Counted from the first letter of the stretch, positions 40,026 through 48,141 are shown. The stretch is 64,000 bases of DNA from Streptomyces netropsis (GCF_014203545.1 NZ_JACHJG010000009.1:283225-347224); one strand, 5' to 3'. The notes: generated by a model not told the origin, from the sequence alone. Made by a program: numbers and translations.

Positions 40026-42794
40026 TCACCCGAAGCAATTGCCACTCTGCGCTTGGACTCCGGCGGTTACCTCCGCCAGGTAAGCAGCGAATGTATCGCG
40101 CTGGCTCCGCGTAAAAAGAACGGTACGAGAGTTGTTCGCCCTGGCCTTCTGCGCCTCACCGCTCGCGATCCGGAGCGGTCCCCGGTCCTGCGCGGTGGCG
40201 ACCTGTACATACCCGTTCGTGAGGAGAGTGGGCTCTTTGGAGTCAACCCTGACAACATCAGCGAAGGGGATCACGCAGTCTCGGGCGCCGCCGACCTTCC
40301 CCATGAAACTGCGCTTGATATCGACCCGATCTGCATAGACCGTCACAGTTGAGGTGTAACCCTTGAAGGTGATTGGCCCGGGCCGATGCGCAGGACGACC
40401 TTGCGATCCGCCGTCTCGTCCTACCGCTCCGTCTAAAGGCTCTGTCTCGCCGCTGATTCCCTCCGGACAGCTGGAGGCCGCACTGGCCGCTCTCCGTGCG
40501 AGGATGACCTGTGCGGTGCAATGAGCAACTACAGCGGCAATTTCCCCTTGGGTCACGAAGGCGCCCTGCAGACGGATCGGCTTGTCCGCCCCTTTCGGTA
40601 GGAAAAGCCCATCCCCCTTGCCGATCAGCTTCTCCGCACCAGGCTGGTCGAGGATGACCCGCGAGTCGGCGAGCGAGGGGGTGACGAAGGCAAGTCGCGA
40701 GGGAACGCTCGCCTTGATCAGGCCGGTGACGACATCGGCCGACGGCCGCTGCGTGGCGAGCACCAAATGGATACCCACCGTGTGCGCAAGCCGTGCGATG
40801 GGCACGATCACATCCTCGATGTCCCTCGGTGCGGCCATCATCAGGTCGGCGAGCTCGTTGACTACCACCAGTAGGTACGGGTGCGGCTCCATCTGCCGCT
40901 GATTGCCCACAGGCGTAGTCACAGTCCCATCGCGCACGGCCCGGTTGAAGGCGTCGATGTGCCGGTAGCCATAGGCCGCCAGGTCTTCGTAGCGAAGATC
41001 CATCTCGCGGACGATCCACTGGAGTGCCTCGACTGCCCTGTTCGTATCGGTGATGATCGGCGTGATCAGGTGCGGGATGTCTTTGTACGCCATCAACTCC
41101 ACGCGCCGGGGGTCGACAAGCACCATACGGACGTCCTCAGGTGTCGCACGCATCATGATCGATGTGATCAAGCAGTCGATCAATGACGTCATACCCGACC
41201 CCATCGCACCGGCAACGAGCAGGTGCGGCAACTTCGCGAGGTTGGCCATCGCATAGCCGCCTTCAACATCTTTGCCCAGCGCGACCACCATGGGGTTGCC
41301 CTCCCCGGCGGCCGCGGCCAGACGGAGCACGTCCCCGAGGGGGACCAATTCCCGCTCAGTATTCGGGACTTCGATACCGACCACCATACTGCCGGGTATC
41401 GGGAAGGTGATCCGTACGTCGGGGCTGGCGACCGCGTACGCGATGTTCTTCGTCAACGCAGTGATCTGCTCTGCCTGAACGGAGCGGCCGAGTTCGACCT
41501 CGTACCGCGTGATCGTCGGCCCGAGCCTGAAGCCGGTGACTGCGGCGTCGACCTTGAAGTCGGCGAAGACTTTTGTGAGCGCCGCAATCGCTGCGTTGTT
41601 GGCCGCGCTGCGTGCCTTCGCTGGGCCTCCTCGCGCGAGGAGGCCCAGCGAAGGCAGTGAATACGTGATGGCATCAGAGGGATCTGTCTGCTCGGTGTGC
41701 GACCGCAGGTCGCGGGCCTCGCCGAGCGGGGCCTCGACGGGGCCGGTGATGACCAGCGAGGAGGACGCGCGGGGCAGTGCGGTGCAGTCGGAGGCCGTAT
41801 CGGCGGCTACAGCGATCCCCATTACGCCTGTTCCCAGCCCCGCAGCAGGTTGCCGTACGTGAAGGGGCGGTGAGACTTTGACTATCTGTTCATCACCGGC
41901 CGTCGGCTGCGCGGTCCTCGTCTTCCGGTCGGTACTGCCGCGATTACCAGCGAGGGGCACAGGCTCCAGCGCAGCGGCAGGGGGTGTGGGCTCGCCTGCC
42001 CGCTGCGATCTGCCGTTGGCGGCTCGGGCGATGGTTACCCGATACTCGAGCGCAGTCCACATCTGCGGTCTCTGCTTCACGCCGGCAGCAAGGATGCGTT
42101 CGTAGACGTACTCGTAAAGATCATGGACGCTGACGATTCCATCCTGATCCCGGTCCGCCTCGCCGGTCCGAAGGCCGTCAATGATGGCTCCGGTGAAGCG
42201 CGAGGATTCGGGCACCATCTCCGTGAGGTGATCACCTTCCCACGCATACTCGGTGCGGTTGGTCGCCGTGAGAATGGCCCGGCCGTGGCCTGCCAGTTCT
42301 TCCGTCACGTGCACGGCCGTGTCGCCCTTGACACCGGGCAGAAAGGCTCCGCTGTAGCAGCAGTCGAGGAGCACGACAATCGACTTTGCCCGGCAGCGGC
42401 GCATCTGATCATGCACGAATGCCGCGGATACCGCCGTGGAAGCGAGGAGCCTCCGGTCGGTGTCTTTCGCGGCGAAGTAGAGCAGCCCGTTGTCGTCCTT
42501 GATGCCGTGGCAAGACAGGTGAAGGAGCAGCACATCGTTCCGGCTTCGGTCCAGGAAGAAGGTCTCCAAGCAGCGATTGACTTCGTGCTGGGGCCGATCG
42601 ATCACATGAGTGACGCCGAATGCACCGATGTGTGGATCATGAAGCACTTCCGCAAGCCCTTCGGCATCCCGGGCCGGTGAACGGAGCCGGTTCAGCTCGG
42701 GGTTCTCATATTCGCCTGTGGCGATAAGCAGCGCGTTGCGGCTACCAGACACAGCCGCCAGCCATGTGTCTCTCCTGGACAGAGCAGGCCGCAT
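40026..42794 (-). CDS. Caspase - inactivated FtsK/SpoIIIE core - PH-like domain fusion protein
   Basis: 922 aa. Residues about 18-255: peptidase C14 caspase domain with an intact dyad, His96 (LHLSCHGIK) and Cys146 (LLDCCYSG). Residues 256-375: Pro/Thr-rich linker. Residues about 378-765: close match to the FtsK/SpoIIIE alpha-beta motor (LPSLGLLARGGPAKARS, GPTITRYEVELG, IAYAVASPDVRI, VLVDPRRVELMAYKDIPHL, ATQRPSADVVTGLIKA, DSRVILDQPGAEKLIGKGDGLFLP). Walker A reads GAMGSGMTS (Met535 instead of Lys) and Walker B reads LLVVVNELAD (Asn646 instead of Asp), so ATP hydrolysis is very unlikely. There is no gamma winged helix. Residues about 806-908: PH-like/DUF4429-type domain (ITFKGYTSTVTVYADRVDIKRS). 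ATG 42794 overlaps the stop of the EACC1-like gene (TGATG). A 44-bp palindrome lies at 41613-41656. Probably a regulated protease effector. Confidence 0.85.
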   Translation of the reverse strand: MRPALSRRDTWLAAVSGSRNALLIATGEYENPELNRLRSPARDAEGLAEVLHDPHIGAFGVTHVIDRPQHEVNRCLETFFLDRSRNDVLLLHLSCHGIKDDNGLLYFAAKDTDRRLLASTAVSAAFVHDQMRRCRAKSIVVLLDCCYSGAFLPGVKGDTAVHVTEELAGHGRAILTATNRTEYAWEGDHLTEMVPESSRFTGAIIDGLRTGEADRDQDGIVSVHDLYEYVYERILAAGVKQRPQMWTALEYRVTIARAANGRSQRAGEPTPPAAALEPVPLAGNRGSTDRKTRTAQPTAGDEQIVKVSPPLHVRQPAAGLGTGVMGIAVAADTASDCTALPRASSSLVITGPVEAPLGEARDLRSHTEQTDPSDAITYSLPSLGLLARGGPAKARSAANNAAIAALTKVFADFKVDAAVTGFRLGPTITRYEVELGRSVQAEQITALTKNIAYAVASPDVRITFPIPGSMVVGIEVPNTERELVPLGDVLRLAAAAGEGNPMVVALGKDVEGGYAMANLAKLPHLLVAGAMGSGMTSLIDCLITSIMMRATPEDVRMVLVDPRRVELMAYKDIPHLITPIITDTNRAVEALQWIVREMDLRYEDLAAYGYRHIDAFNRAVRDGTVTTPVGNQRQMEPHPYLLVVVNELADLMMAAPRDIEDVIVPIARLAHTVGIHLVLATQRPSADVVTGLIKASVPSRLAFVTPSLADSRVILDQPGAEKLIGKGDGLFLPKGADKPIRLQGAFVTQGEIAAVVAHCTAQVILARRAASAASSCPEGISGETEPLDGAVGRDGGSQGRPAHRPGPITFKGYTSTVTVYADRVDIKRSFMGKVGGARDCVIPFADVVRVDSKEPTLLTNGYVQVATAQDRGPLRIASGEAQKARANNSRTVLFTRSQRDTFAAYLAEVTAGVQAQSGNCFG
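41613..41656. repeat. Perfect 44-bp palindrome inside the FtsK-like coding region
   Basis: Arms of 22 bp with no loop (TGCCTTCGCTGGGCCTCCTC... and its exact complement), centred at 41634/41635. As coding sequence it specifies the conserved motif LPSLGLLARGGPAKA. Because it is self-complementary, both strands encode the same local peptide in one frame (LRWASSREEAQRR), which confirms the symmetry. Confidence 0.9.
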
Positions 42795-43213
42795 CAGGCA
42801 CCGGAGGTACCCGTTTCGCCTTCCCGCTCCACGGGTGAAACGGGCTCGTGAGTCCCGATGAAGGCGTCGACAAGTCGCCGCTGGTCTTCCGCGGATGCCT
42901 GTTCAAGTTCGATACTGTCGTCGCCGAACACAACCCGTACCTTGCGAACGGGACGGTTGGTCATCCACGTTTCGAGCAACCGGAATACCCCTCGCAAGGC
43001 GATGGGCGATAGCGTTACGGCGAGCACCCCAAGGGCGATCGCGTCGCCGGGCTTGGACCCTACTGGGGTCTCCTCGATGCGCACCGGCTCTACACGGTCA
43101 ACATCGAGTTCGAGCAGTTCCTCCCGCAACTGGACAGTGAGTTCGTCGAGCTCCACCAGGTCGCTGTCAGGTGCGCCCTCAAGCGTGACGGTCATCAAGT
43201 CTGCGTTGGCCAC
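42794..43213 (-). CDS. EACC1-like (effector-associated constant component) protein
   Basis: 139 aa from GTG 43213, with GGAGG 4 nt upstream. N-terminal beta-rich segment (MTVTLEGAPDSDLVELDELTVQLREELLEL), one hydrophobic helix at about 58-80 (AIALGVLAVTLSPIALRGVFRLL), then VRKVRVVFGDDSIELEQASAEDQRRLVDAFIGTH. This arrangement matches the EACC1 family described in predicted bacterial conflict systems, where it accompanies variable effectors such as caspases. Its stop overlaps the start of the caspase-FtsK gene (TGATG), so the two are co-translated and probably work together. Identification is from memory of the family. Confidence 0.75.
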   Translation of the reverse strand: MANADLMTVTLEGAPDSDLVELDELTVQLREELLELDVDRVEPVRIEETPVGSKPGDAIALGVLAVTLSPIALRGVFRLLETWMTNRPVRKVRVVFGDDSIELEQASAEDQRRLVDAFIGTHEPVSPVEREGETGTSGA

Positions 43214-43394
43214 TACACCTCCAGAGAGCTACCTGTGCAGGCGAGCATATCGTCAGCCTCCCCCAACTTCAGCGGCATTGAACTGTTCAAGCGACGCGCC
43301 ACACGACGTGCCGCTGATGCTGGCCTCAACGGTGAGCAACGACACCCAGGTCACGTCCTGACGCCGTCTCATTGATCGTCCGCAGCCACGGGGA

Positions 43395-43478
43395 GCACGG
43401 CGAAAAGGCCGGAAAGGCGGATCACTACAGGTCAGAGTCCCCCTCCAGGCAGTTTCCGCAAGGTCAACGCAGCGAGGA
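43395..43478. repeat. Dispersed repeat, copy 1
   Basis: GCACGGCGAAAAGGCCGGAAAGGCGG... to ...TTTCCGCAAGGTCAACGCAGCGAGG resembles 46559-46640 over about 80 bp (roughly 70 percent by eye). It ends 20 bp before the right att copy of the island. A short open frame across it (43253-43498, minus) is not supported as a gene. Confidence 0.6.
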
Positions 43479-43498
43479 TGGCATGGCATGGCGATCAT

Positions 43499-43521
43499 GT
43501 CTTCAAGCGGCGGGACTGGCT
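43499..43521 (+). repeat. attR-like direct repeat (copy of corA 3' end)
   Basis: Identical over 23 bp to 37449-37471, followed after one mismatch by TAG. Marks the right boundary of the integrated island. Confidence 0.85.
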
Positions 43522-43574
43522 TTAGGTCGCAGCCCGCGGCAGCCGCTTCCCCTGCCCACTGTTCACGGGGTGCT

Positions 43575-44180
43575 CTACCAGTGGGCGGTACGGGGCTTGG
43601 TGAAGTAGTCCGAGTCCTGGGGGCGGGCCGCGTCGCGGCCGGTGGGGCGGGGGGCCGGTACCAGGTGGGGGATGTACTTGGAGCAGTGGATGTAGGCCTC
43701 CTCCACGGTGAGATGGACCCATAGTTCCGGGCTGCGCCCGGGCACCGTGTCAGTGGGCAGGCCGGGATGGATGCTGCGTAGGTCCTGGTCGCGGTAGAGA
43801 TGGGCCACGCCGTTGACGTGAAGTCCCACGTGATGGTGGGTGAAGTCCACGAAAAGCATGCCGAGATGAGGGTTCTCGATCATGTTGCCGGCGCTGGCGA
43901 GCACACCGTTCCCGCGGAACTCGGGGTAGGCGAGCGTGCGGTCGTCGATCACGTGGACGAACCCCGGCGGTCCGGCCCGGAAGCTGGCGTCGCATTCTCC
44001 ATGGGAGTCCGCGGTGGCCAGGAAGACCATTGCCTGGCGGCCGATGAACTCCTGCATCTCAGCCGTGAGATGGGGACGCACCTGTTGGTCGTAGAACCGC
44101 GCGGCGCGGTCGGCGGTGCCCAGTTGCTGCTGCAGCTGGTGTTCACCCGCCGACCCGAATGGCGGCTGGGGCAAGGTCAC
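43575..44180 (-). CDS. Pyridoxamine-phosphate-oxidase-fold FMN-binding protein
   Basis: 201 aa, split-barrel flavin fold: FIGRQAMVFLATADSHGECDASFRAGPPGFVHVIDDRTLAYPEFRGNGVLASAGNMIENPHLGMLFVDF, then ELWVHLTVEEAYIHCSKYIPHL. This subfamily is often encoded next to or fused with ferredoxin-reductase/globin modules. Here the flavohemoglobin gene ends 37 bp upstream in the same orientation, so an operon handling NO or a related redox stress is likely. Starts at GTG 44180. Confidence 0.85.
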   Translation of the reverse strand: MTLPQPPFGSAGEHQLQQQLGTADRAARFYDQQVRPHLTAEMQEFIGRQAMVFLATADSHGECDASFRAGPPGFVHVIDDRTLAYPEFRGNGVLASAGNMIENPHLGMLFVDFTHHHVGLHVNGVAHLYRDQDLRSIHPGLPTDTVPGRSPELWVHLTVEEAYIHCSKYIPHLVPAPRPTGRDAARPQDSDYFTKPRTAHW

Positions 44181-44217
44181 GAGGGGGTTCTCCTGGCAGA
44201 ACGGGTAGGGGCGCGGC

Positions 44218-45495
44218 TCAGGGGGTGAACAGGACGGGAGTCTCGAACGGGTCGTGATGGATGCGGTTCGGCGGGGTGCCCGTGAGGGTGAGGGTTTCCC
44301 TGGCGGAGACGATCATCTGAGCCGGGCCGCTGAGAAAGACGTCGTGCTGGTGCCACGGCCCGTACGCGGCGAGTACTTCCGGCAGGGATCCACGGATTCC
44401 GGGGAGGTCCTCGTGGGAGACCGCGCCCTTGATGGACAGCCAGTGGTGCCGTTGAGCCATCCGGAGCATGTCGTCGACCCCGTACAGTTCGGCTCCCGTT
44501 CGGGCGCCGAGGAACAGATCCACTTGATCACATCCCCCTCGGCGGGCGACTTCTTCGATGAGAGCGCGGACCGGGGCGAGGCCGGTGCCGCCGGCCACGA
44601 GGAGCAGTTCGCTGTGGTCGGCCGCGTCCAGGACCATGTCGCCCATCGGGGGCCCCAACTGGATGACGTCGCCCACCGCTGCTCGGTGCACGAGTGCGTG
44701 GCTGACGGAGCCGCCGGGTACCGCGCGCACGTGAAAGGTGAGCGTGCCGTCCTGGCGGGGTGCGTTGGCGACGGAGTAGTAGCGCCACCGCTTCGGCCAC
44801 CAAGGAGTCTCGACGCTCACGTACTGACCTGCGGCGTACTCGTAGGACATATGGGGACGTACGGTGATCTCGGCGATGCCGTTGCCGCGCGGGACGCGGT
44901 GCACCACGGTGGCGGGCCATACGGCGGGCCGTACCACCTCGTCCTCCTCGGCCGCGCTGATCATGACCTGGGCGACGGTGCCGTACGCCTTCGTCCAGGC
45001 GGCGGCGATCTCCGGGGTCCACGCGGGGCCCGCGAACCGGGCCAGGGAAGCGAGGAGGCACTCGCCCACCGCCGGGAAGTGCGCGGCGACGGTGCCGAAC
45101 TTACGGTGATCGCGGCCGAGGTGTCCGCAGAAGCGGACGAGGTTTTCCGGGTCGTCGACGAGGTCCACGATGCGCAACAGCGCGCGCAGGAGGCGATCGC
45201 GCTGGGCGTCCATCCCTTGCGGGAACATCGGACGGACCTCGGGATACCGGGCGAAGAGGATGGCGTAGAAATAGACCGTTACCTCCCCCGCGAGGGGCTC
45301 GACCACCGACAGCGAAGTCCTTATGAGGCCTATCTCGTGGTCCGACAAAGGCGCTTCGGCGGCCTCAGGCTGTCCGGCGTGGGCGGCGGCCCGGACATGC
45401 GCCGGGGCCTCCGGAGACGGGCGCACGGATGTGCTGCTTGGACGACCGAACCGGAACCTCAAGGGATCAGCACTCCCCCGTCCACCGTTGGACAC
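44218..45495 (-). CDS. Flavohemoglobin-type protein (globin + FAD/NAD reductase)
   Basis: 425 aa. Globin domain at about 48-185 (IRTSLSVVEPLAGEVTVYFYAILFARYPEVRPMFP; proximal His in LGRDHRKFG; HFPAVGECLL). Ferredoxin-reductase module at about 190-425 with FAD motif RYYSVAN, NAD motif LVAGGTGLAPVRALIEE and C-terminal FLSGPAQMIVSARETL. Such proteins convert NO to nitrate with O2 and NAD(P)H. The first 45 residues are a variable Pro/Ala-rich extension. Probably co-transcribed with the FMN-binding gene downstream. Confidence 0.9.
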   Translation of the reverse strand: MSNGGRGSADPLRFRFGRPSSTSVRPSPEAPAHVRAAAHAGQPEAAEAPLSDHEIGLIRTSLSVVEPLAGEVTVYFYAILFARYPEVRPMFPQGMDAQRDRLLRALLRIVDLVDDPENLVRFCGHLGRDHRKFGTVAAHFPAVGECLLASLARFAGPAWTPEIAAAWTKAYGTVAQVMISAAEEDEVVRPAVWPATVVHRVPRGNGIAEITVRPHMSYEYAAGQYVSVETPWWPKRWRYYSVANAPRQDGTLTFHVRAVPGGSVSHALVHRAAVGDVIQLGPPMGDMVLDAADHSELLLVAGGTGLAPVRALIEEVARRGGCDQVDLFLGARTGAELYGVDDMLRMAQRHHWLSIKGAVSHEDLPGIRGSLPEVLAAYGPWHQHDVFLSGPAQMIVSARETLTLTGTPPNRIHHDPFETPVLFTP

Positions 45496-45949
45496 GGTTT
45501 CCGCCGGGCACCCCGCCCTCGATGCGCACAGCGGGCGGGACCTTCACCGGATCCTCGCCTCAAGGGAGCGGCATGGGAGTCGCATGGAGCCAACATGAGT
45601 CCTCATTGGAGTGCGGAGACGATGAGCGGACGGGGCGCTTCCGGATGCCACACGATCCTCGATGAGGATCAGGAAGGGGGGAAGGGCTGTACCCACTAGA
45701 ACTCTTGGCTGGAACTTGTTGCATTGCCTTGGCCGGATATAGCCGGTGTGAGGATTTGGGGCATATATCGAGCCACTGCCGCCGCCGCGGTTCCAGTGGT
45801 CGTCGGAGCCCCTGGGGCAGGCCGGGGCCTCCGAGAGCGGCACCTGTACGTCGTCGCCGGGGGGCCGTTCCCGCCTCGCGGCACACGTCTCCCTCGGCCT
45901 CGGCCACGATCACGGCACGACCGCCGAGGCTGCGGGGCGAAATCCTTGC
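45496..45949. other. 454-bp intergenic region without visible gene
   Basis: Lies upstream of the flavohemoglobin gene and downstream of the DUF7144 gene (both minus). Lower GC than its surroundings around 45690-45770. I see short frames only, none with a credible start and composition, and no clear regulatory palindrome. Confidence 0.4.
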
Positions 45950-46396
45950 CTAGGTGGTCCGGCCCGCATCCGCCTCTCGTTGCATGCCCGCACACAGCGC
46001 CCAGATGACGAGAATGTTGACGGCGATCAGCACCAGGGCCCACAAGGGGTAGTACGGCAGCCACAGGAAGTTGGCGACCGCTCCCAGCCCGGCGACGGTG
46101 ACCCCCAAGAAGCGCGCCCACAGGGCTCCGCGGATCACGGCGCCGCCGGCGACGAGGAGCACGACGCCAAGGATGAGGTGCACCCAGCCCCAGCCCGCCA
46201 GGCTGAACTCGAACACGTAGTGGCGCGTCACGACGAACAGGTTGTCCTTGGCGACGGCCGAGATCCCTTCGAAGATCGCCATCACACCCCCGAAGATCAT
46301 CAGGGCTGCCGCCAGGTTGGTGGTACCGGACGTGGACGCATGCCAGGGGCTCGGGTGCTCGTGGCTTGCGCGGGGTCCGGTGGCGTCACTGGCCAT
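45950..46396 (-). CDS. DUF7144-family membrane protein
   Basis: 148 aa with four membrane helices: LAAALMIFGGVMAIFEGISAVA, the family motif YVFEFSLAGWGWVHLILGVVLLVAGGAVI, ARFLGVTVAGLGAVANFLWLPYYPLWALVLIAVNILVIWALCAG. ATG 46396 has GGAGGCCGAC in front; a second ATG four codons upstream is possible. Function unknown; these proteins often sit with stress and redox genes. Confidence 0.85.
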   Translation of the reverse strand: MASDATGPRASHEHPSPWHASTSGTTNLAAALMIFGGVMAIFEGISAVAKDNLFVVTRHYVFEFSLAGWGWVHLILGVVLLVAGGAVIRGALWARFLGVTVAGLGAVANFLWLPYYPLWALVLIAVNILVIWALCAGMQREADAGRTT

Positions 46397-46558
46397 GTCG
46401 GCCTCCATGGGTTGCGGAGCCGGTTCCGGCCTCCCGAAACCGGCGGAGTACCCCGTTTCAGCCTGGCACGGCGGGCTCCCATCGGCACTCCGGGCGATCG
46501 GGGGCCGTCGTAGCGCCGTCGAGGTGCGCCCGGGGAGGATCGACCGTATGAACAGGCA

Positions 46559-46640
46559 GCACGGCGAAAGGTGCGGAAAGACGGATCGCCGCAGCTCACG
46601 GGGGATCCCCAGCCGTTTTCCGCAGGCCAGCGGCGCGAGC
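46559..46640. repeat. Dispersed repeat, copy 2
   Basis: Related to 43395-43478 (GCACGGCGAAAGGTGCGGAAAGACGG ... TTTTCCGCAGGCCAGCGGCGCGAGC). It lies 27 bp upstream of a small ORF. The two copies bracket the FMN protein, flavohemoglobin and DUF7144 genes. Confidence 0.6.
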
Positions 46641-46666
46641 GGAGCGCTGCGCGTCATCATGACCGC

Positions 46667-46945
46667 ATGACATCGTGGTTCCGCAGCTACTGGGACGAGG
46701 AGGACATCTGGTTCTACTTCGAGGTCGGCGACGACGGCTGGGTCAGCCGGCAAGCCGAACTCCACGGGGCCGGACTGCGGCCGGTCGCCGCTGCTCGGGA
46801 CACGGACTCCGATGCGCGGTACGGGATCACCGCCGAGTCGCCCGTGTCCGAGTGGGAGGGCCATGTGCCGGAACCGTTGGCAGCCGAGCAGTTCGAGAGG
46901 GTCTGGGCCACCGCACGACGTCAGCTGGCGGCACGCTTCACCTGA
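46667..46945 (+). CDS. Small unknown acidic protein
   Basis: 92 aa. WFRSYWDEEDIWFYFEVGDDGWVSRQAELHG at the N-terminus suggests a small beta-sheet protein, followed by RYGITAESPVSEWEGHVPEPLAAEQFERVWATARRQLAARF. I recognise only that similar short proteins occur across actinobacteria. It could be an immunity-type or regulatory protein; nothing adjacent supports either. Convergent with the next gene. Confidence 0.65.
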   Translation: MTSWFRSYWDEEDIWFYFEVGDDGWVSRQAELHGAGLRPVAAARDTDSDARYGITAESPVSEWEGHVPEPLAAEQFERVWATARRQLAARFT

Positions 46946-46995
46946 GGTGCCTTATCCCCCCTCTTCAGCGCGAACCGGCACCCCGTCCACCCCCC

Positions 46996-48060
46996 TCAGC
47001 ACCAGCGGGTGTGGCGGCAGATGCTCCGGCCGCCGCCGTGGGAGCCTCCCGAACCTCCCGACGAACCGCTCGAGGCACCCGAATCGCCCAAGTGCGGAAC
47101 CCCGTTCGGGAACGTGGTGTTGCGGTCGCGGTCGTCGGGGAAGGGGTCGCGGTAGTCGGGGTCGTTGTCGTCGTCCCGGTCCGGGAGGTCCGCGGTGGTG
47201 CCGGTGCCCCGGTGCGGTTCCGGGCAGCCGTTGTCGCGGGACGACACGTAGAGGGTCACCCTCGTGCCGCTCGTGACCTTCTCGTCCTTGGCCGGGTCGT
47301 GCGCGCACACCCGCCAGTCGTCGTACTCCCCCTCGTCGGGCAGCGTGTCGTTGCGGTACGCCTTCCGCGCCTCGATGTGGTCGGCGGGCACGCCCAGGGC
47401 GACGACCTCCGCGCGAGCCGTCCGCCATGTCTTCCACACCAACTCGGGCATCGTGGGCCACGGGATGGGCTCGCCGTCCTTCTTCGGGCACGGGGCGCCC
47501 TTGGGTACGACGCCGAAGTCGAGCGTCGGCCGTGTGCCAGTCCGGCCCGTCTCCTGGAAGCAGATCGTCCACAGCGAGCGGCCCCGGACGAACTTGTCCT
47601 TCTCGGACGCGTCGTGGGACGTGACGAGGAACCCGGCCTTCCTGGCCTTTCCGTACGCCACGTCCAGGTTCTGACTGCGGTAGTCGGCGGCCGGTGGTCT
47701 CATCGCGGCCGGGGTGGCCGTCGCGTCGGGTCTCACGCCGGGGGACCGTCTCGGGTCGGCTGCCTTCGCGTCCGCCACGGTGTTGCGCGCGGGTTCCTTG
47801 GGCGGGTCGGGCAGGACCGCGCCCAGCAGGCCCATGGCGGCGACCGTCGCCGCGATCCTCCCGGCCTTCGGCCAGGGGTTGCCCCACCACAGCACGACCA
47901 GCGCGACGATCAGCACGGCGCCGCCCAGCCGGGGCTCCACCAGGCCGAGCACCGGCACGGCGGCGACGAAACCGACCCGCGCTCGGTTCGTCCGCCACCA
48001 GCGTCGCGGGGACGCGCCGTCCGGGGTGCGGGGTGGGTCAAACGGGTGCGGGGCGGGCAT
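46996..48060 (-). CDS. Membrane-anchored protein with PASTA-like repeats
   Basis: 354 aa. Two adjacent hydrophobic segments at about 28-62 (VGFVAAVPVLGLVEPRLGGAVLIVALVVLWWG) and one at about 66-85. The extracellular part holds a PASTA-like unit (SQNLDVAYGKARKAGFLVTSHDASEKDKF..RSLWTICFQETG) and a second related segment ending GTRVTLYVSS. A low-complexity Asp/Arg/Ser/Gly tail ends CRHTRWC. PASTA units bind cell-wall fragments in kinases and PBPs; no kinase domain is here. Function unknown. Confidence 0.65.
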   Translation of the reverse strand: MPAPHPFDPPRTPDGASPRRWWRTNRARVGFVAAVPVLGLVEPRLGGAVLIVALVVLWWGNPWPKAGRIAATVAAMGLLGAVLPDPPKEPARNTVADAKAADPRRSPGVRPDATATPAAMRPPAADYRSQNLDVAYGKARKAGFLVTSHDASEKDKFVRGRSLWTICFQETGRTGTRPTLDFGVVPKGAPCPKKDGEPIPWPTMPELVWKTWRTARAEVVALGVPADHIEARKAYRNDTLPDEGEYDDWRVCAHDPAKDEKVTSGTRVTLYVSSRDNGCPEPHRGTGTTADLPDRDDDNDPDYRDPFPDDRDRNTTFPNGVPHLGDSGASSGSSGGSGGSHGGGRSICRHTRWC

Positions 48061-48141
48061 GGCGGTGGCCTTCGGTTCGTACGGCGGTGCCGGCGCATCG
48101 TACCCAGCCCCTTCGCCCCCGGGCCTGCCTGCCGGGCGGGG

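Larger units (their letters stand above)
37472..43521. mobile_element. Degenerate integrated island at the corA 3' end
   Basis: A 6.05-kb segment bracketed by a 23-bp direct repeat of the corA 3' end. It contains a decayed tyrosine integrase close to the left repeat, an unknown protein, a three-helix membrane protein, and an EACC1-like/caspase-FtsK gene pair. Its sequence is visibly less GC-rich and has more A/T-ending codons than the flanks, from about 38.9 to 43.4 kb. No replication or transfer gene is recognisable, so it resembles the residue of an integrative element that no longer moves. Note that the FtsK-like part is fused to a caspase and is not a normal transfer protein. Confidence 0.8.

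Noticed and set aside
40026..42794. Ordinary FtsK/TraB-type conjugation protein of the island
   Set aside because: The motor lacks Walker Lys and Asp, has no gamma domain, and is fused to a caspase, so a transfer function is not supported.
43253..43498. 81-codon minus-strand frame near the right att copy
   Set aside because: Lies across the dispersed repeat; a related frame at the other copy shares only the repeat, so this is repeat sequence rather than a gene.
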